Source of the DNA: Flavobacterium cupriresistens
Lineage (GTDB): Bacteria > Bacteroidota > Bacteroidia > Flavobacteriales > Flavobacteriaceae
Reading direction: 5' to 3'
Assembly (NCBI RefSeq): GCF_020911925.1
Contig: NZ_CP087134.1
Coordinates: 5,580,001-5,644,000, forward strand
DNA: 64,000 nucleotides
Part shown: positions 24,133 to 32,894 of the stretch, in pieces
Layout of the letters: each line of letters opens with the position of its first letter
Numbering within the stretch: the stretch's first letter is position 1
Position numbers and translations under genes: made by a program
Notes under the pieces: model-generated
The model's input: the letters and a program-made list of their open reading frames with translations, nothing else
Told to the model about the DNA's origin: nothing
Database searches by the model: none

Positions 24133-26471
24133 TGAACTATTTAAAAAACATTTTATTAGTCTTATTTATCAGTTGCGCATTTGCGAAAGTAAATGCGCAA
24201 AACATTACTATTGACGATCAAAGAGATCCTACGTTTCTCATTGAAGACGTTTTAGTTACCAGCTCTTGTGCTGCTGCTACCAACGCGACAGGTTCGGGGG
24301 ATACGTTTAGACCTGGAAAAAAAAGTTTTGCCTATTTTAACAGAAATGGAAGCAATTTTCCTTTTGCAGAAGGAATCGTAATAGCAACATCAACCGCTCA
24401 AAGCGCCATAGGCCCCTATGTAAGTAATGTTGTAAGCAGTGATAGTGATAGCTGGATAGGGGATACTAATCTGGATCAGGTACTAGGAATTCAGTCTGTA
24501 AATGCAACAGTGCTGGAATTTGATTTTGTTGCTACCGCAAATTCATTGAGTTTTAATTATATTTTTGCTTCAAACGAATACCAATACGATTATCCGTGTC
24601 AATATTCGGATGGGTTTGCTTTTTTAATTAGAGAAGCCGGAACAAGCGATCCCTACACAAATCTGGCGGTATTACCCAAAACTACTACACCCGTTTCTTC
24701 TGTAAACATTCGTCCGGCAATTGGTCCCGGAGTGCGACCAGGAGGGATTGCCTATACGGGTTGCCCTGCTTCAAATCTAAACTTTTTTAATGGTTTAAAT
24801 ACCAATACCAGTCCGGTAAATTACGCAGGACAAACGGTAGTTATGACCGCTCAGTCTACTGTAGTCTCAGGAAAAACATACCATGTAAAATTAGTCATAG
24901 CCGATGATCAAAATAAAAATCTCGAGTCAGCCATTTTTCTGGAAGCCGGAAGTTTTCTTTCGAAAATTGACTTAGGCGAGGATCGTACGATTGCAGCCAA
25001 TAATCCTGCCTGTTTTGGAGAGAAAGTACTCTTAGACTCCAAACTGGACATCGCAGACTATAATTTTAAATGGTATAAAAAAGAAGACCCAGCCACTATT
25101 CTGGGCACAAACGCAACTTTTGAAGTGACTGATGCCGGAACTTATAAAATTGAAGCTTCACTTAAAACAACAGGCTGTACAGCCTATGGAGAAATCAAAA
25201 TTGATTATGCTCCCGAAATACTTTCAACAAATACTCTTCTTTTACAATGTGATGATGATACCGACGGTTTTTCAATCTTCAATTTGACCAAAGTAGATAA
25301 TATTATAAAAAACAATGTTTCGACCATTACAAACAATGGGTATTACGAATCCCTGGCTAATGCACAAGCTAAAACAAACGCCATTGCAAATCCGGGAAAC
25401 TATATCAATAAAAGCCCCAATCAAATTATCTACGCCAGAATTGAAAACCAATACAAATGTTATAAAATTGTCGAAGTCACTTTACAAATTGCAACCACAA
25501 CAATCGCTGATCAAAATCCAATAAAAACCTGCGACGATGATGGTAATCCTGATGGGTTCTATCAATTTGATCTTAAAGCACAAGTGAACCCACAACTTAC
25601 CACAGGTTTACCAAGCGGATTAACTCCTTATTATTATCTCACTGCAATTGATGCTATAACGGAAGTAAATGCGTTACCAAATCTCTTTAAAAACACTACG
25701 GCGTATTCCCAAACCATTTATGCAAGAGTGGTCAATGGAGCCGATTGTTATGACATTACCCCAATTACTTTGGTTGTAAATGTTTTTGATCCGCCAAATT
25801 TTGAAGATGAGACCGCTTATTTATGCAAAGGAAATCAGGTTGACCTGGTAGCAGATCCCGGTTTTAGCAGCTACGTTTGGTCTACAGGAGATACAAGCAA
25901 TCGTATTACCGTTTCTAATCCCGGAGATTATTCGGTAAAAGTGACTGATGTAAACGGCTGCGAAAAAACTAAAAAATACAAAGTAACCTTATCTGAGCCG
26001 GCTGTTATTACCGATGCTATTATTAAAGATTTCTCTGCGAATGATAATTCAGTTCTACTAAAATATACCGGAGTCGGAAACTATGAATTTTCGTTAGACG
26101 GAATTTCTTTTCAAGACGACCCTTTATTCACAAGAGTTAGCCCGGGAATCTATAATGCCATTGCGAGAGACAAAAACGGTTGTGGTAGTTCCAATTTATT
26201 TTTGGTCTATGTTTTAGACTACCCAAGATTTTTCACTCCAAATGGAGACAGTCATAATGATTTATGGCTAATCGAAAACTTAGATCAACTTCCCAACTAC
26301 ACCATTTCTATTTTTGATCGCTACGGAAAATTATTAAAACAAATGAATCAAAACAGCTCAGGCTGGAATGGAGTATTCAACGGCCAGCAATTACCCGCAG
26401 CGGATTATTGGTTTGATTTAAACTTCATTAATGGCAAAAATGTTAAAGGGCACTTTAGTCTTAAAAGATAA
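24132..26471 (+). CDS. Choice-of-anchor L protein with T9SS type B sorting domain
   Basis: The 779-aa product has a signal peptide ending near KVNAQ, then a choice-of-anchor L-like domain (about residues 25-280: TIDDQRDPTFLIEDVLVTSSC, FIFASNEYQYDYPCQYSDGFAFL), several Ig-like or PKD-like modules with paired Cys and repeated CDDDGNPDGFYQFDL-type phrases, and a C-terminal gliding-motility-type sorting domain (about 695-779: FFTPNGDSHNDLW...IFDRYGKLL...GHFSLKR). It is exported through the T9SS and probably attached to the cell surface as an adhesin-like protein. It follows the ABC genes by 15 bp but is unlikely to share their function. Confidence 0.9.
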   Translation: MNYLKNILLVLFISCAFAKVNAQNITIDDQRDPTFLIEDVLVTSSCAAATNATGSGDTFRPGKKSFAYFNRNGSNFPFAEGIVIATSTAQSAIGPYVSNVVSSDSDSWIGDTNLDQVLGIQSVNATVLEFDFVATANSLSFNYIFASNEYQYDYPCQYSDGFAFLIREAGTSDPYTNLAVLPKTTTPVSSVNIRPAIGPGVRPGGIAYTGCPASNLNFFNGLNTNTSPVNYAGQTVVMTAQSTVVSGKTYHVKLVIADDQNKNLESAIFLEAGSFLSKIDLGEDRTIAANNPACFGEKVLLDSKLDIADYNFKWYKKEDPATILGTNATFEVTDAGTYKIEASLKTTGCTAYGEIKIDYAPEILSTNTLLLQCDDDTDGFSIFNLTKVDNIIKNNVSTITNNGYYESLANAQAKTNAIANPGNYINKSPNQIIYARIENQYKCYKIVEVTLQIATTTIADQNPIKTCDDDGNPDGFYQFDLKAQVNPQLTTGLPSGLTPYYYLTAIDAITEVNALPNLFKNTTAYSQTIYARVVNGADCYDITPITLVVNVFDPPNFEDETAYLCKGNQVDLVADPGFSSYVWSTGDTSNRITVSNPGDYSVKVTDVNGCEKTKKYKVTLSEPAVITDAIIKDFSANDNSVLLKYTGVGNYEFSLDGISFQDDPLFTRVSPGIYNAIARDKNGCGSSNLFLVYVLDYPRFFTPNGDSHNDLWLIENLDQLPNYTISIFDRYGKLLKQMNQNSSGWNGVFNGQQLPAADYWFDLNFINGKNVKGHFSLKR

Positions 26472-26722
26472 CTTTTAATAAATTCCAATCTTTTTAAATT
26501 CCAAATTCCAATATTTATTGTAAAAAAAGAATTCCAAATTCTAGAGATCATCATAGTCTTAAAAGATAACTTTTAATAAATTCCAATTTTCTTAAATTCC
26601 AAATTCCAATATTTATTGTAAAAAAAGAATTCAAAACTCTAGAGGTCATTATAGTCTTAAAAGATAACTTTTAATAAATTCCAATCTTTTTAAATTCCAA
26701 ATTCCAATACTTATTAAGAACG
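26455..26722. repeat. Three-copy tandem array (period 98 bp) containing the 3' end of the preceding gene
   Basis: The last coding bases AGTCTTAAAAGATAA recur twice, with the stop triplet at 26469-26471, 26567-26569 and 26665-26667. Each unit also holds AATTCCAAATTCCAAT, a 7-bp-periodic sequence seen again near 31135. Confidence 0.9.
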
Positions 26723-26758
26723 AATCCCAAACTCCAGAATTGGAATTTGGGATTTTTT
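26723..26758 (+). terminator. Terminator of the T9SS type B gene
   Basis: Stem AATCCCAAA...TTTGGGATT with inner TCCA/TGGA pairing, followed by six Ts. It lies after the tandem array. The same hairpin sequence recurs at 26952-26984. Confidence 0.75.
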
Positions 26759-26784
26759 ATATTGGATTTTAAACCTCTACCTAT

Positions 26785-26910
26785 GTTTCTGTCATTTCGA
26801 GCGAAGTCGAGAAATCACATCCAATATTCGACAAAGATTGGCGTTTTTCTTTACGGAATTTCTTGTGTGATTTCTTCTTACGTCGAAAGGACAAACTGAA
26901 TTTTAACATC
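26785..26910. repeat. Dispersed repeat with GTCATTTCGAGCGAAG and GTCGAAAGGACAAACTG ends
   Basis: The segment begins GTCATTTCGAGCGAAGTCGA and ends ACGTCGAAAGGACAAACTG. A second diverged copy of its right half lies at about 31660-31714 (TTTTTACGGAGTTTCTTGCG, then CGTCGAAAGGGCAAACTGT). Confidence 0.65.
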
Positions 26911-26943
26911 CAATTTTCTAAATTCCAAATTCCAATATTTGCT

Positions 26944-26984
26944 GTAAAAAAAATCCCAAACTCCATAGATTGGAATTTGGGATT
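26944..26984 (-). terminator. Terminator of typA
   Basis: On the minus strand, stem AATCCCAAATTCCA with TGGAGTTTGGGATT, then a run of eight Ts. It ends 22 bp after the typA stop and is a near copy of the hairpin at 26723. Confidence 0.75.
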
Positions 26985-27006
26985 TTTATATTGAAATTTA
27001 AATAAC

Positions 27007-28803
27007 TTAGAATTTAAATCTTTTTCTATCAGTTTCTGTCAAGTAGATTTTTCTCAAACGAATAGATTTTGGAGTAACCTCTACATATTCATCTTTTTGA
27101 ATGTACTCTAATGCTTCTTCTAAAGAGAAAATGATTGGAGGAATAATTCTCGCTTTTTCATCATTTCCAGAAGAACGAACGTTAGATTGTTTTTTCTCTT
27201 TCGTTACGTTTACACACATATCATCACCACGAGAGTTTTCTCCAATTACCTGACCTTCATAGATTTCAGCATTTGGCTCAACGAAGAATTTACCACGATC
27301 TTGTAATTTATCGATAGAATAAGGAATAGCTTTTCCTTTTTCCATAGAAATTAACGAACCTTTGTTACGTCCTGAAATTTCACCTTTGTAAGGCTCATAT
27401 CCAATGAAACGGTGTGCCATTATAGCCTCACCAGCTGTTGCAGTAAGTAATTGGTTACGCAATCCAATAATTCCACGAGATGGAATATTAAATTTAACAA
27501 TCATACGTTCCCCTTTAGTTTCCATACTCAACATTTCACCTTTACGCATGGTAACAAACTCTACCGCTCTACCTGAAAGTGATTCCGGTAAATCGATTGT
27601 CAATTCCTCGATAGGCTCACATTTTTTACCATCAATTTCTTTGATGATAACTTGTGGTTGTCCGATTTGTAACTCATATCCTTCTCTTCTCATTGTTTCA
27701 ATAAGAACAGATAAGTGAAGTACTCCACGACCAAAAACCATGAATTTATCAGCAGAATCAGTTTCACCTAACTTCATAGCTAAGTTTTTCTCTAATTCTT
27801 TTGTCAATCTTTCTCTAATATGACGAGAAGTTACAAATTTACCTTCTTTACCAAAGAAAGGAGAGTCATTAATAGTAAACAACATACTCATTGTTGGCTC
27901 ATCGATAGCAATAGAAGCTAAACCTTCAGGATTTTCAAAATCAGAAATAGTATCTCCAATTTCGAAACCTTCAACACCAACAATAGCACAAATATCTCCA
28001 GCAATTACTTCAGTTACTTTTTTACGTCCAAGACCTTCAAAAGTATGTAATTCTTTAATTCTTGATTTTGATACAGTACCATCTCTTTTTACCAAAGAAA
28101 TTGGCATTCCTTCTTTCAAGACACCTCTTTCTAAACGACCGATAGCGATACGTCCTGTAAAAGCTGAGAAATCTAAAGATGTAATCAACATTTGAGGATT
28201 ACCTTCTGATACTTTAGGAGCTGGTACATTTTCAACAACCATATCCAATAATGCTTCAACATTATCAGTTACGTTTTCCCAATGGTCAGACATCCAGTTA
28301 TTTTTAGCAGAACCATAAACGGTTGGGAAATCCAACTGCCATTCTTCAGCACCTAATTCAAACATTAAGTCAAAAACTTTTTCGTGAACTTCTTCAGGAG
28401 TACAGTTCTCTTTATCAACTTTGTTGATAACTACACAAGGCTTAAGACCTAAGTCAATCGCTTTTTGTAATACGAAACGCGTTTGTGGCATTGGACCTTC
28501 AAAAGCATCCACTAGCAAACATACACCATCGGCCATGTTCAAAACACGTTCTACTTCACCTCCAAAATCCGCGTGGCCAGGAGTGTCAATAATATTGATC
28601 TTTGTTCCTTTATATTGAACTGATACGTTCTTAGAAGTAATAGTAATACCTCTCTCGCGCTCTAAATCGTTATTATCAAGAATTAAATCACCTGTGTTTT
28701 CGTTGTCACGAAATAATTGACAGTGATACATAATTTTATCAACCAAAGTGGTTTTACCGTGATCGACGTGGGCAATAATTGCAATGTTTCTAATAGATTC
28801 CAT
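27007..28803 (-). CDS. typA: Translational GTPase TypA/BipA
   Basis: The 598-aa product matches TypA in length and motifs: G1 AHVDHGKTT, switch [16 protein letters not shown]3 [12 protein letters not shown]4 NKVDKEN, then EF-G-like domains and the TypA C-terminal domain ending [15 protein letters not shown]. It is a ribosome-binding GTPase involved in 50S assembly and in stress or low-temperature growth. It is transcribed alone from a promoter with TACCTTTG at 28830-28823. No anomaly was seen. Confidence 0.97.
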   Translation of the reverse strand: MESIRNIAIIAHVDHGKTTLVDKIMYHCQLFRDNENTGDLILDNNDLERERGITITSKNVSVQYKGTKINIIDTPGHADFGGEVERVLNMADGVCLLVDAFEGPMPQTRFVLQKAIDLGLKPCVVINKVDKENCTPEEVHEKVFDLMFELGAEEWQLDFPTVYGSAKNNWMSDHWENVTDNVEALLDMVVENVPAPKVSEGNPQMLITSLDFSAFTGRIAIGRLERGVLKEGMPISLVKRDGTVSKSRIKELHTFEGLGRKKVTEVIAGDICAIVGVEGFEIGDTISDFENPEGLASIAIDEPTMSMLFTINDSPFFGKEGKFVTSRHIRERLTKELEKNLAMKLGETDSADKFMVFGRGVLHLSVLIETMRREGYELQIGQPQVIIKEIDGKKCEPIEELTIDLPESLSGRAVEFVTMRKGEMLSMETKGERMIVKFNIPSRGIIGLRNQLLTATAGEAIMAHRFIGYEPYKGEISGRNKGSLISMEKGKAIPYSIDKLQDRGKFFVEPNAEIYEGQVIGENSRGDDMCVNVTKEKKQSNVRSSGNDEKARIIPPIIFSLEEALEYIQKDEYVEVTPKSIRLRKIYLTETDRKRFKF

Positions 28804-28822
28804 CTGTGATTTTTAATGGGTG

Positions 28823-28830
28823 CAAAGGTA
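28823..28830 (-). promoter_or_regulatory. -7 promoter box of typA
   Basis: TACCTTTG on the minus strand, matching TAnnTTTG, 19 bp before the start codon. Confidence 0.55.
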
Positions 28831-28959
28831 CACTTTATTTTGATATAAAAAACGTTTCTGCGATAGTTTGCGTACAGACAAGCAATTAGTTGTTTAAATC
28901 AATGTAAATTTACCCCTCAAAATGAACTTTAATTATTGTTTAATTATGGTTAATTTAAC

Positions 28960-28967
28960 TATATTTG
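28960..28967 (+). promoter_or_regulatory. -7-like box next to the PAS kinase start
   Basis: TATATTTG lies 4 bp before the ATG at 28972. If used, transcription would start at or near the start codon (leaderless mRNA). Confidence 0.45.
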
Positions 28968-28971
28968 AGTG

Positions 28972-30684
28972 ATGAAAAGTAAAACTCTCCAAATTACTCT
29001 AATTTATATTATCATTTCGTTATTTATGGCTATAATCTGTCATAAACTACTCGCCAGCTTCATTTCCTCCAAAGAAAACTTTTATTTATTTTTCATTAAA
29101 GACATTTTATTCATACTTATAACTGGTCTTATTTTCAAATACATACTAGCAAAAAACGAAAGTAAAAATGTTGCCGTTTTTGAAAAATTAAAGAAAACAA
29201 ACGAAGACATTAAAGAATCGAACGAAAAATATGACATTGTAGCAAAAGCAACAAGTGATACCATTTGGGACTGGAAAATTCAGAAAGACAGCATCGGATG
29301 GAACAAAGGAATAGAAAGCGTTTTTGGATACAACCATAAAGAGGTAGGCAAAACATCAAAATGGTGGTTTGATAAAATCCATCCGGAAGACAGTATCAGA
29401 ATGTCTATTAAACTTTATTCTTTTATTGAACAAAAAACCGAAAAATGGCAGGATCAATATCGTTTCAGATGCGCAGACGGAACTTATAAATATGTTTTAG
29501 ACCGAGGGTTTTTATTGAAAGATGAAAACGGCAGAGCCATCAGAATGATTGGAGCTATTCAGGACATTACAAAACAGAAAGAAGAAGAACAACGATTGAA
29601 ACTTTTAGAAACGGTAATTACACAATCTAAAGATTCGATCTTAATCACAGAAGCCAATTCAGCAAGCGGCAGAATTCCTAAAATAGTTTACATCAACCCT
29701 GCCTTCTCACAAATGTCGGGTTACCAACCCAATGAAATAATAGGAAAATCAACAAACATTTTCAACAAAGGACCAAATTCAGACTCAGATGAGTTGAAAA
29801 AACTATTAAAAGCGATTAAAAACGAAGAGGAATGCCTGATCGAAACGATAGGCTACACCAAACAAAAAGAAGAATATTGGGTTCGGTTTTCCATGATTCC
29901 GATTTTCAATAACGAAGGCGTTATTTCCCACTGGATCTCCATTCAAAGAGACATTACAGATGAGAAAAAACTAGAAACAGAGAAAGAACATCTTATTCGT
30001 GAACTAACACAAAACAACAAAGATTTAAAACAATTCTCTTATATAACATCTCATAACCTAAGGGCACCACTCTCTAATCTAATCGGGCTTTTAAACCTGA
30101 TCGAGGATATTCCGATTGAAAATCCTGAACTCGAAGAAATCCTAGCCGGTTTCAACAAATCGACACATTTATTAAACGAAACGATAAACGATTTAGTAAA
30201 AGTGATCATCATCAAAGACAACCCTTCGATGCAAAAAGAAGAAGTTTCTTTGAAAGAAGTTTTTGAAAACGTCTTCAGTCAACTGTCTTTTCAGATCGAA
30301 CTACACAAACCAATTATCAAACTCAAATTCGACAGAGTTCCTTTATTAAACACAAATAAAGCTTATATTGAAAGTATTTTACTCAACCTGTTAACCAATT
30401 CCATCAAATACAAATCCGAAAATAGAAAGTTAAAAATATCTATTATCGCCGAACAAATTGACCACAAAGCTATATTAACCTTTAAAGACAATGGAATCGG
30501 AATTGATCTGGAAAGAAATAAAGACAAAGTATTCGGGCTATACCAGAGATTTCACAATTATCCTGACAGCAAAGGCCTGGGCTTATATCTCGTAAAATCA
30601 CAGGTAGAAACCATGGGAGGAACAATAAGCATCGAAAGCGAAGTCAACAAAGGAACTACATTTACAATAACATTTAAAAATTAA
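28972..30684 (+). CDS. PAS-domain sensor histidine kinase
   Basis: I use the ATG at 28972 (570 aa); a GTG lies one codon upstream. Two membrane helices (about residues 5-62) are followed by a PAS/PAC domain (about 70-200, with DTIWDWKIQKDSIGWNKGIESVFGYN), a second PAS (about 205-335) and a HisKA domain with the phospho-acceptor His in SYITSHNLRAPLSNLIGLL. The HATPase domain has the N-box LLTNSIKYKS, DNGIGID and GLGLYLVKSQ. The response regulator begins 4 bp later, so the two form a phosphorelay unit. The signal is unknown; the PAS domains suggest a cytosolic redox or ligand cue. Confidence 0.92.
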   Translation: MKSKTLQITLIYIIISLFMAIICHKLLASFISSKENFYLFFIKDILFILITGLIFKYILAKNESKNVAVFEKLKKTNEDIKESNEKYDIVAKATSDTIWDWKIQKDSIGWNKGIESVFGYNHKEVGKTSKWWFDKIHPEDSIRMSIKLYSFIEQKTEKWQDQYRFRCADGTYKYVLDRGFLLKDENGRAIRMIGAIQDITKQKEEEQRLKLLETVITQSKDSILITEANSASGRIPKIVYINPAFSQMSGYQPNEIIGKSTNIFNKGPNSDSDELKKLLKAIKNEEECLIETIGYTKQKEEYWVRFSMIPIFNNEGVISHWISIQRDITDEKKLETEKEHLIRELTQNNKDLKQFSYITSHNLRAPLSNLIGLLNLIEDIPIENPELEEILAGFNKSTHLLNETINDLVKVIIIKDNPSMQKEEVSLKEVFENVFSQLSFQIELHKPIIKLKFDRVPLLNTNKAYIESILLNLLTNSIKYKSENRKLKISIIAEQIDHKAILTFKDNGIGIDLERNKDKVFGLYQRFHNYPDSKGLGLYLVKSQVETMGGTISIESEVNKGTTFTITFKN

Positions 30685-30688
30685 CATT

Positions 30689-31102
30689 ATGCTTGAGCAA
30701 ATTTTATGCATTGACGATGATCCAATCACGTTAATGTTATGCAAAAAAGTAATTTCAAAATCTTCATTCTCAAATGAAATTATCACAGCACAAAATGGCG
30801 AAGAAGCACTACACCACTTTAACACCTTAAAATACAACAACTGCAAAAACAAAGTCAACAAAAAACCGGAATTGATCTTTTTAGACCTTAACATGCCCGT
30901 TATGAGCGGATGGGAGTTTCTGGACCACTTTACCTCTCCGGATTATGCCGAATTCAACACAGCCAATGTCATCGTATTATCTTCCACAATTGACCCTGAA
31001 GATTTAGCCAAAGCAAAAAAATATCCTATTATCATCGATTTTCTTTCCAAACCTGTCACACAACCGATGCTGGAATACCTAAAGAAAAAAATTGCGCCTT
31101 GA
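30689..31102 (+). CDS. Single-domain response regulator (receiver only)
   Basis: The 137-aa product is a lone receiver domain: acidic pair Asp10/Asp11, phospho-acceptor Asp66 in LIFLDLNMPVMSG, the Ser/Thr of VLSST, and Lys121 in LSKPVT. There is no output domain, so it must act by protein-protein interaction, as CheY-like or Rcp1-like proteins do after PAS/phytochrome-type kinases. It is probably the direct partner of the upstream kinase. No T-run hairpin was found after it. Confidence 0.92.
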   Translation: MLEQILCIDDDPITLMLCKKVISKSSFSNEIITAQNGEEALHHFNTLKYNNCKNKVNKKPELIFLDLNMPVMSGWEFLDHFTSPDYAEFNTANVIVLSSTIDPEDLAKAKKYPIIIDFLSKPVTQPMLEYLKKKIAP

Positions 31103-32050
31103 GGGGCTTATTTTTTTTAAAATTCCAAATTTTTTAAATTCCAAATTCCAATGGGAAGGTAAATATGGGTGAACTTAGAAAGGGTCGTTTTTTTTCTTAT
31201 CTACTCTGCTCTTTCTTCAAAAACGATACAATACAGAACACTTATTGACGATCTTATACTTTTCTATCATTGCTTTTTAAGGCCTTATTCCTCAACTTCT
31301 CTCTTTGACGATTTCGCAAAGACGCCAAGCCGTAAAGTTTTCCCTTCTTATTTTTAAGCTCTATCCTTCTGTTTTCCGATTTTTCACCTTGTGTTTCTCG
31401 AAACATCACAGAACCTCAAAGTTTTTCTACTTTTTCATTAAAACTTTTTGATTTTGCGACTTTGCGACATTTTTTACTCATTTGCCACGAATTACACCAA
31501 TCCGCACGAACTATTTCGGATCAAGACACATTGTTTCGGGGAAATAATAAAACCTCACAGAGTCACTAAGGCTACAAAAGTCAGACACTCACTTTGTCTT
31601 TTTTCACGAAGGTGACCCGAACGAAAGCGAATAAACCAAATAAGTCTGCCTTTGCTGAGCTTGTTTTTACGGAGTTTCTTGCGGAGATTTCTCCTTCGTC
31701 GAAAGGGCAAACTGTATGTGTGTGTGTGTGTGTGTGTATTAGATAAACTAAATTCTCACATCTATTTGTCCTTTTTAGATTAACGAATATATAAGCTTAA
31801 TTTTTGATACTCCACAGGTTTTCGTGTCGATCCATTATTTCTTTGCCACAGATTTTTAAGATTAAAATGAATTTCTTTTTTTTATTTAATTCAATAATCA
31901 TTGTATTTATGTAGCGCAAACCAAATCTAAAATGAACTTACATCACTTATATGGTTTAGACACACTTTTACTTAATCTCAATTTTCACACCTGACCCATT
32001 AAAACTTTGCGACTTTGCGAGATTTTTACTTTTTTTTCAAATTTCACCAA
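31103..32050. other. Noncoding repeat-rich stretch
   Basis: No convincing gene in about 1 kb. It contains an AATTCCAAATTCCAAT piece near 31135, pieces of the form ACTTTGCGACTTTGCGA near 31455 and 31998, a diverged copy of the 26785 repeat at about 31660-31714, a (TG)10 simple repeat at 31717-31737 and a TTTGCCACAGATTTTTAAGATTA piece near 31851. It is a sink for dispersed intergenic repeats. Confidence 0.7.
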
Positions 32051-32056
32051 ACAAAA

Positions 32057-32081
32057 AAAAGCCCTCCAGAAGAGGGCTTTT
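32057..32081 (-). terminator. rpsT terminator
   Basis: Stem AAAAGCCCTC/GAGGGCTTTT with a 5-nt loop; on the minus strand it is followed by a T-run. It lies 25 bp after the rpsT stop. Confidence 0.88.
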
Positions 32082-32105
32082 ATATTTTTAAAAAATTGTA
32101 TTTAA

Positions 32106-32357
32106 TTACAATTTAGCAACATGTTTCGTTAATTTAGACTTCAAGTTAGAAGCTTTATTATCATGAATGATGTTTTTCTTAGCTAATTTATCAATCATAG
32201 AGATTACAGTTGATAATTTTGAAGCTGCATCAGATTTCTCAGTAGACAATCTTAATGCTTTAATTGCATTACGAGTAGTCTTGTGTTGGTATCTGTTAAG
32301 AACTCTTCTTTTTTCGTTACTTCTGATTCTTTTTAATGCTGACTTATGATTTGCCAT
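32106..32357 (-). CDS. rpsT: 30S ribosomal protein S20
   Basis: The 83-aa, strongly basic, all-helical protein begins MANHKSALKRIRSNEKRRVLNRYQ, the S20 signature, and has the usual length. It binds 16S rRNA early in 30S assembly. It is transcribed away from the tRNA cluster side on the same strand, with a strong terminator after it. No anomaly. Confidence 0.97.
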   Translation of the reverse strand: MANHKSALKRIRSNEKRRVLNRYQHKTTRNAIKALRLSTEKSDAASKLSTVISMIDKLAKKNIIHDNKASNLKSKLTKHVAKL

Positions 32358-32512
32358 TTTTTCTTTAATTTTAGATGTAATAATTATTATAAATACTAGT
32401 TAAAAAAGAAAAACCTCCCACAATTGCAAAACAATCACTTTGGTTTTAACTAATAAAATAAAAATCGAGACACCAACTCTTATTTTATAAAACTAATTTA
32501 CAACTAATTTTG

Positions 32513-32584
32513 TAGTCTGTAAGGGAATCGAACCCCTGTTACCAGGACGAAAGCCTGGAGTCCTAACCCCTAGACGAACAGACC
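32513..32584 (-). tRNA. tRNA-Glu (UUC), variant type
   Basis: 72 nt. Acceptor stem GGTCTGT/ACAGACT, anticodon stem CCAGG/CCTGG with loop CTTTCGT, giving anticodon TTC, and T-loop TTCGATT. Position 37 is G. Its body differs from the two copies upstream. Confidence 0.9.
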
Positions 32585-32628
32585 AGCTTTCTTCTAAGTT
32601 TTCTCCAATTGTAATCAATTGAAATTTG

Positions 32629-32700
32629 TAGCCCGTAGCGGAATCGAACCGCTCTTACATGGATGAAAACCATGCGTCCTAACCGATAGACGAACGGGCC
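32629..32700 (-). tRNA. tRNA-Glu (UUC)
   Basis: 72 nt. Acceptor GGCCCGT/ACGGGCT, anticodon stem CATGG/CCATG with loop TTTTCAT, giving TTC with A37. Identical to the copy at 32744-32815. Confidence 0.92.
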
Positions 32701-32743
32701 ATAATAACATCAAGTTAAATAACTTATTTCGCAAAAAAAATAG

Positions 32744-32815
32744 TAGCCCGTAGCGGAATCGAACCGCTCTTACATGGATGAAAACCATGCGTCCTAACCG
32801 ATAGACGAACGGGCC
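32744..32815 (-). tRNA. tRNA-Glu (UUC)
   Basis: 72 nt, identical to 32629-32700, separated from it by 43 bp. It is the first of three tRNA-Glu genes, probably one transcript. Confidence 0.92.
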
Positions 32816-32894
32816 TGCTTCTCTAATGCGGATGCAAAGATACAACTATTTTTAAGTTGCACAATAGCTGAAGCAAAAAAATGTTATTTTTTTT

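Noticed and set aside
31169..31357. 62-codon open frame in the noncoding stretch after the response regulator
   Set aside because: Composition is AT-rich and hydrophobic in a random manner, and it crosses dispersed repeat pieces; no supporting motif.
31717..31737. (TG)10 simple repeat as a phase-variation switch
   Set aside because: It is not in or just upstream of a gene; the nearest start is far away, so no switch can be argued.
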